A DNA stretch of 11,298 nt from Candidatus Faecivivens stercorigallinarum. Lineage in GTDB: Bacteria > Bacillota > Clostridia > Oscillospirales > Ruminococcaceae. The position numbers and the translations under genes were made by a program. The stretch spans positions 1-11,298 of the forward strand of contig DVLN01000059.1 in the NCBI GenBank assembly GCA_018715465.1, written 5' to 3'. Every line of letters begins with the position of its first letter. Positions within the stretch are counted from its first letter, which is position 1. Positions 7,522-11,298 of the stretch are shown piece by piece. The notes below the pieces were generated by a model. That model made no database searches. It saw nothing but the letters and a program-made list of their open reading frames with translations, and was not told the origin of the DNA.

Positions 7522-9606
7522 TCACTCTACCGTTTTGGGTACCGTCATATAAATGCCGTCGGTTGTCGGTGCATTGAAAAGCATCTGTTCCCGGGTAAAA
7601 CGGCTGGACGGGATATCCTCCCGGAAAACATTCTTCAGTGGGACAACGTGGGCGGTAATCGGAACGCCTTCGGTATCCAATGCTGAAAGCTGGTTTGCAA
7701 AGGCGATAATGTTGCCCATCTCGTCCGGCAGACGGCGCTTTTCTTCATCGGTCAGCGAAAGCCGGGCGAGGTTTGCGACATTTTCAATGTCGATCAGGCT
7801 GGCGTTTTGGCGTTTCTGTTTCTGGGATGCAATATGCTCCTGCTTGAATCCCTCCAGCAGCCCAAGTACTTCCAGCTGTTCAGTGCTGACGGCAGACGGT
7901 GCACTGGTCATTGGGCAGGATGCGTCTTTGACCTTCGGGAACGCGATGACGTCCCGCAGCGAATCAGCACCGCACAGGATCATGACCAGCCGGTCCAGCC
8001 CAAATGCAAAACCGCCGTGGGGCGGTGTGCCGTACCGGAAGGCATTGACCATAAACCCAAACCGGTCCTGAATCTCCTCATCCGAAAAGCCGAGCGCTTC
8101 AAACATAATCTTCTGGACCTGCTGGTCGTGGATACGGATGGAACCGGAGCCCATTTCAACGCCGTTGAGAACCACGTCATATGCCTGCGCCCGTACACGT
8201 CCCGGGTCGGTCAGCAGATACTGGACATCTTCCGGGTAGGGCATCGTAAAGGGGTGATGGGTTGCAACCCAGCGTTTTTCTTCCTCCGACCATTCAAACT
8301 GGGGGAAATCGGTGACAAATAGGAATTTATAGACATTTTTGTCCCGCAGTCCCAGCAGATCTCCCAGGTCGAGACGCAGTGAACCGAGTACCCGCCGGAC
8401 TGTCGCCAGCTTGTCGGCGCAAAAGAGGATAAAGTCGCCAGGATGAGCGTCTACTGCTTTGATGATCGCTTGAATATCTGATTCGGAGAAATATTTGGTC
8501 AGGATAGAATACACTTCTCCATCCGGCCGGAGCGCAATCCATGCCATCCCGCCCGCACCGTAGCTCTGTGCCTTGCGGGTCAATTCATCAATGGTCGAGC
8601 GGGTAAATGCGTTGCCGCCCGGTACACAGATTGCCCGCACTACGCCGCCAGCATCTGCTACCCTGCGGAAAACCGCAAAGCTGCACACCTTTGCAATATC
8701 GGTGATATCGACAATCGGTAGTCCAAACCGGAGGTCGGGTTTATCCGAACCATAAACATCCATCGCCTGCTGCCAGGTCATTCGCAGAAAAGGCTCCCGC
8801 ATGTCCAGCCCCTTCATTTTGCGCATAATCTGCTTAAACAGGCTTTCCAGATGCTGGAAAATGTCCTCCTGCTCGACAAATGACATCTCCATATCGACCT
8901 GGGTAAATTCCGGCTGCCGGTCGGCGCGCAGGTCCTCATCTCGGAAACAGCGGGCAATCTGGTAATACCGGTCAATGCCGCCCACCATCAGCAGCTGCTT
9001 ATAAATCTGCGGCGACTGGGGCAGAGCGTAAAAACTGCCGGGATGGACACGGCTGGGCACAAGGTAGTCGCGTGCACCTTCCGGTGTGGATTTGCAGAGC
9101 ATTGGAGTCTCAACATTGAGAAACCCTTTTTCGTCCAAAAAGTCCTCAACCACCCGAACTAGTTTGTGACGGGTTTTCAGATTGTGATAGAGAGAACTTC
9201 TTCTCAGATCAAGATATCGGTATTTAAGCCGCAAATCCTCTCTCACCTGCACATTATCATCCAGCTCAAACGGCAGCTGGCTTGCCTGCGACAGGACAAC
9301 CAGCTTTTGGGCCATCAGTTCGATAGTGCCAGTTTGGAGACGGGGATTGTAGGTCTCCGCTGACCGAATGCGGATATTGCCGGTCACCTGAATGACTGAC
9401 TGGCTGCGCAGTTTTTCGGCTGATGTGAAATCTTCCGGGGTAAGATACTGCTGGTTAAAAACCACCTGCAAAGTACCTTCCCGGTCTTTGAGGTCAATAA
9501 AGATGACGCCGCCCATATCCCGTTTGGTCTGGACCCATCCGGCGGCGGTTACGGTGCGTCCCACATCTTTTTCTCGGAGCGCACCGCAGTAATCGGTTCT
9601 CATCAT
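7522..9606 (-). CDS. aspS: Aspartyl-tRNA synthetase fused to GatC (AspRS-GatC)
   Basis: One uninterrupted 694-residue reading frame. Residues 1 to about 580 are a complete bacterial-type AspRS. They comprise an OB-fold anticodon-binding domain from YCGALREKDVG, class II motif 2 with FRDEDLRADRQPEFTQ (221-236), the bacterial insertion (GAD) domain at about 285-420, and motif 3 with FGLDRL (535-540). Bacterial AspRS normally ends near residue 590. Here a charged linker (about 581-604) leads into a 90-residue GatC. The protein should load aspartate on tRNA-Asp and probably tRNA-Asn, and hold GatA and GatB through its GatC part. No separate gatC precedes gatA. Adjacent ATGs lie at 9606 and 9603. 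I kept 9606 because AAAGGAAGG is 11 nt away, although 9603 gives the common MRTxYCG start. A T-box leader precedes it. Confidence 0.95.
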   Translation of the reverse strand: MMRTDYCGALREKDVGRTVTAAGWVQTKRDMGGVIFIDLKDREGTLQVVFNQQYLTPEDFTSAEKLRSQSVIQVTGNIRIRSAETYNPRLQTGTIELMAQKLVVLSQASQLPFELDDNVQVREDLRLKYRYLDLRRSSLYHNLKTRHKLVRVVEDFLDEKGFLNVETPMLCKSTPEGARDYLVPSRVHPGSFYALPQSPQIYKQLLMVGGIDRYYQIARCFRDEDLRADRQPEFTQVDMEMSFVEQEDIFQHLESLFKQIMRKMKGLDMREPFLRMTWQQAMDVYGSDKPDLRFGLPIVDITDIAKVCSFAVFRRVADAGGVVRAICVPGGNAFTRSTIDELTRKAQSYGAGGMAWIALRPDGEVYSILTKYFSESDIQAIIKAVDAHPGDFILFCADKLATVRRVLGSLRLDLGDLLGLRDKNVYKFLFVTDFPQFEWSEEEKRWVATHHPFTMPYPEDVQYLLTDPGRVRAQAYDVVLNGVEMGSGSIRIHDQQVQKIMFEALGFSDEEIQDRFGFMVNAFRYGTPPHGGFAFGLDRLVMILCGADSLRDVIAFPKVKDASCPMTSAPSAVSTEQLEVLGLLEGFKQEHIASQKQKRQNASLIDIENVANLARLSLTDEEKRRLPDEMGNIIAFANQLSALDTEGVPITAHVVPLKNVFREDIPSSRFTREQMLFNAPTTDGIYMTVPKTVE
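7525..7794 (-). other. gatC: GatC domain encoded in the 3' end of the aspS fusion
   Basis: Residues 605-694 of the fusion match a full-length GatC, which is usually a free protein of about 95 residues. Visible features are ENVANLARLSLTDEEK at the start, then ALDTEGVPITAHV, the conserved NVFRED, and NAPTTDGIYMTVPK at the end. GatC wraps GatA and stabilises the GatA-GatB complex. There is no ATG or GTG start at the domain boundary (only an ATT within the linker), so it is unlikely to be made separately at a useful level. Confidence 0.93.
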
Positions 9607-9640
9607 ATCTGTTCAATCCTTCCTTTATTCGACGGTTTTG

Positions 9641-9936
9641 GCGGAAAAATAAAAAAGTCTTTCGTCCCAAACAACAACTGTTTAGGACGAAAGACTGACT
9701 TCCGCGGTACCACCTAAATTGGACCTTGCGGCCCCAACTCAATACTGTCTGATGCAATATCTATCGGATATAACGGTCCGCCCCCGTCTGAGCCTACTTG
9801 GAAAGCTGTTTTTCCTTTGGGTCAGCAACTCCGGGATGTTCTTCAAAAGGAAATCTGTACCGCAATCCCACCGCCTGCGGCTCTCTGAAACGACCATTCC
9901 GATCTACTCTTCCCATCAACGTCTGTTTTTTAATAT
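9641..9936 (-). promoter_or_regulatory. T-box riboswitch leader of aspS::gatC-gatA-gatB (probable tRNA-Asn type)
   Basis: A leader RNA of about 295 nt. In transcription order it shows the AGAGTA side of the specifier loop (near 9910), the AGAGAGCC and GGCGGTGGGATTGCGG distal stem I elements (about 9885-9860), and the 3' side of the specifier loop as TTGAAGAACATCCC. Next come a stem III region with CCGTTA, the T-box TTTAGGTGGTACCGCGG (9718-9702) with TGGT bulge (9712-9709), and the terminator. The best specifier codon is AAC (9840-9838), Asn, followed by the expected purine. A GAA (Glu) codon overlaps it at 9841-9839. Uncharged tRNA would stabilise the antiterminator and switch the operon on. 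The class is certain; the exact ligand is inferred. This fills the gene-free stretch 9607-10018 together with its promoter. Confidence 0.93.
9645..9696 (-). terminator. T-box leader terminator hairpin
   Basis: On the minus strand AGTCTTTCGTCCTAAACA pairs with TGTTTGGGACGAAAGACT with a single wobble and a short GTTGT loop. It is followed by TTTTTTATTTTT. Its 5' arm contains CCTAAA, which can instead pair with TTTAGG of the T-box antiterminator, giving two mutually exclusive folds. It sits 39 nt before the aspS ATG. Confidence 0.92.
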
Positions 9937-9942
9937 GCAACT

Positions 9943-9971
9943 ATTATAAACATGTCTTGCAATTTTGTCAA
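9943..9971 (-). promoter_or_regulatory. Consensus sigma-A promoter of the aspS::gatC operon
   Basis: TTGACA (9971-9966), exactly 17 bp, then TATAAT (9948-9943), a perfect match to both hexamers on the minus strand. Transcription should start near 9936, just ahead of stem I of the T-box. A constitutive full-consensus promoter fits control by attenuation downstream. Confidence 0.88.
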
Positions 9972-10018
9972 GAGCTTTTTTTGTCGGTTTTCGGATTTTT
10001 TCAAATTTATCGTTGAAC

Positions 10019-10570
10019 TTATAAGATAATCAGTCCTACTGCACCGCACAACAATCCGAGTCCTGCGCCTGCCAGTACATCTTCCGGCCAGTGCAGCCCG
10101 GCAGCCAGACGGCTCAGCCCAGTTACCGCCGCCAGAATGATCATCCCCCATCCCAGTATAGCCGACAGACGGAACATCGTCAGCGCAAGAACAAAAGCAC
10201 TGGCGGTATGGTTGGATGGAAAAGATTTTCCGCCCTTTTTTTGGACGAGCGGACGGATAGAAAGCTGCTCATAGGGACGTTTGCGGTTGATCTTTCGTCG
10301 CAGCAGCCCAGAAATAAACAGACATCCAGCCGGAAAAACCATCGCTCCGATCAGTGCTGTACACTGTTCTGCGGCAAATCCACTGGAAAGGGCCACCCAT
10401 CCCATCAGACACAGCTGCACTGAGTAGACTACGAAAAAGAGGGGAGGCAGACTGCGGACAAGCCAAATCGCCAGTCTTTCCCGTCTGCTGCTTTTTCTCC
10501 AAAAATTTAAGATTCGGTCGTATTCCGACTCAGTCCAGTGGAACAGATTCAGTCGTTCGGAGACATTCAT
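10019..10570 (-). CDS. PAP2-family membrane phosphatase
   Basis: A 183-residue integral membrane protein of the PAP2 (type 2 phosphatidic acid phosphatase) superfamily, with about five hydrophobic segments after a charged N-terminus. The catalytic signature is present: RRKINRKRP at 91-99, with Arg91 where a Lys is usual; FPSNHT at 117-122, the PSxH motif with His121; and SRLAAGLHWPED at 153-164, giving SR-x5-H-x3-D with His160 as nucleophile and Asp164. Such proteins dephosphorylate lipid phosphates such as undecaprenyl pyrophosphate, phosphatidic acid or phosphatidylglycerol phosphate; the substrate cannot be told here. Its ATG overlaps the HAD gene stop by 4 bp (ATGA) without a strong ribosome site, so translation is probably coupled. 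No convincing terminator follows before the aspS promoter. Confidence 0.92.
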   Translation of the reverse strand: MNVSERLNLFHWTESEYDRILNFWRKSSRRERLAIWLVRSLPPLFFVVYSVQLCLMGWVALSSGFAAEQCTALIGAMVFPAGCLFISGLLRRKINRKRPYEQLSIRPLVQKKGGKSFPSNHTASAFVLALTMFRLSAILGWGMIILAAVTGLSRLAAGLHWPEDVLAGAGLGLLCGAVGLIIL

Positions 10571-11253
10571 GCTTCAATGACCGATAGAATGTCGGGAACG
10601 CTGGTGACGGTATAATCAACCGGCAGGTCGGTGGTCTGCCCCTTGCGGTTGAGCCAGCAGCAGGGGATGCCATAGGCGACCGCGCCTTTGATATCACTGG
10701 ACAGAGAATCGCCCACCATCAGGACCTTTTCCTTCGGGGGATTGCCCAGTCGTGCAAAGACAAAGTCAAAGTATTCCTTCTGCGGTTTCTGAGAACCGGC
10801 TTCTTCCGAAACAAAAATGCCGTCGCACAGCTCCGCCAATTCTGAGGTTGCCAGCCGGTTTTTCTGTACACGGGTTACGCCATTGGTTGCGAGGTAGAGC
10901 TGTGCGCCCATTTCCTTGATCTTTTGGCAGAGTTCCAGCGCACCGGGCAGCAGGATATTGCCCTCTGCCAGTCCGTCCAGATAGTCCTGGTTTGCTTTTA
11001 CACCGTCTCCGGTGAATCCGATTGCGTCAAAAAAGCGGGCAAACCGGTTGTCCAGCAGAAAGCTCTTGGTAATGCTTCCCTTTTCAAATTCCAGCCACAT
11101 TGCATCGTTGATCTTCTGATAGGTGTGAATGTTGTCTTCTGTCCACGCAATGCCGTACATCGTAAACAGACGGTGGAGGGCGTTGATTTCGGCTTTGCCA
11201 AAATCAAAGACGGTATCGTCTGCATCCATCAGGATGATGTCATATTTTCTCAT
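10567..11253 (-). CDS. HAD-superfamily hydrolase, YjjG-like nucleotidase
   Basis: A 228-residue cytosolic HAD phosphatase. Motif I is DADDT with nucleophile Asp10 and acid/base Asp12. A helical cap follows at about 20-95. Motif II is LATNG (Thr123), motif III Lys156 in GSQKPQKEYFDF, and motif IV VGDSLSSDI (Asp182, Asp187). TNGVTRVQKNRLATSEL and FVSEEAGSQKP are characteristic of the YjjG family, which acts on 5'-nucleotides including non-canonical pyrimidines. I chose the ATG at 11253 over one at 11271 because AAGGGAG (11262-11268) lies 8 nt before it and inside the longer reading. It is the first visible gene of a pair with PAP2; an upstream gene may lie beyond the window end, since only 45 bp remain. 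The nucleotidase substrate is inferred from family. Confidence 0.92.
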   Translation of the reverse strand: MRKYDIILMDADDTVFDFGKAEINALHRLFTMYGIAWTEDNIHTYQKINDAMWLEFEKGSITKSFLLDNRFARFFDAIGFTGDGVKANQDYLDGLAEGNILLPGALELCQKIKEMGAQLYLATNGVTRVQKNRLATSELAELCDGIFVSEEAGSQKPQKEYFDFVFARLGNPPKEKVLMVGDSLSSDIKGAVAYGIPCCWLNRKGQTTDLPVDYTVTSVPDILSVIEA

Positions 11254-11261
11254 GTCAGCTT

Positions 11262-11268
11262 CTCCCTT
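11262..11268 (-). promoter_or_regulatory. Ribosome binding site fixing the HAD gene start
   Basis: AAGGGAG on the minus strand with an 8-nt spacer to the ATG at 11253. It excludes the in-frame ATG at 11271, which would place this site inside the coding region. Confidence 0.75.
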
Positions 11269-11298
11269 CATTGGTTGTCAGTTGATGTGTCGGTGTCC

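Noticed and set aside
9840..9846. T-box specifier read as Asp, as expected for a plain aspS leader
   Set aside because: No GAC or GAT triplet occurs in the specifier-side sequence GAAGAACATCCC; AAC is the best-placed codon.
11268..11298. Possible C-terminus of an upstream minus-strand gene (for example ending DTDTSTDNQ, or in another frame GHRHIN)
   Set aside because: Only about 10 codons are visible and two frames end plausibly before the HAD start, so neither can be supported.
1..11298. Mobile elements, CRISPR arrays, phage or defence genes
   Set aside because: No transposase, integrase, direct-repeat array or defence-gene signature was seen; the tRNA end shows no adjacent integrase or duplicated tRNA fragment.

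Overview
The window looks like chromosome of a low-to-mid GC Gram-positive anaerobe, most likely a Clostridia/Oscillospirales-type gut or sediment bacterium. This is inferred from the strong AAGGAGG-type ribosome binding sites, sigma-A promoters close to TTGACA-17-TATAAT, a T-box riboswitch, and use of the GatCAB amidotransferase. The species cannot be read from the window.

Layout. (1) 1-60 is the 3' part of a tRNA-Asn(GUU) on the plus strand, followed by its terminator. (2) 163-1301, minus strand, is a translationally coupled pair of short-chain CHR (chromate-family) transporter genes. A LysR-type regulator (1450-2376, plus) is divergent from them. The two promoters interleave over one perfect 14-bp palindrome, the likely operator. 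(3) 2482-4488, plus, is a GH42 beta-galactosidase with its own strong promoter. It ends at a hairpin shared with the converging amidotransferase operon. (4) 4562-9971, minus, is a T-box-controlled operon: aspS fused in frame to gatC, then gatA, then gatB. (5) 10019-11253, minus, is a coupled pair: a YjjG-like HAD nucleotidase and a PAP2-family membrane phosphatase.

The best part of the window is the tRNA-dependent amidation operon. AspRS would charge tRNA-Asn with aspartate (if non-discriminating), and GatCAB would convert it to Asn-tRNA-Asn, and Glu-tRNA-Gln to Gln-tRNA-Gln. GatC is not a separate gene here: it is the C-terminal ~90 residues of the synthetase, so the charging enzyme and the amidotransferase are physically joined. 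The leader RNA has all the T-box hallmarks. Its specifier region reads GAAGAAC, so an Asn codon (AAC) overlaps a Glu codon (GAA) by a one-base shift. That is the arrangement known from the dual-specificity T-box of the Clostridium acetobutylicum transamidation operon. The tRNA-Asn gene at the window edge encodes a probable ligand of this leader.

All the genes belong to known families. The unusual points are the AspRS-GatC fusion, the overlapping-codon T-box and the tightly packed divergent control region of the CHR pair.
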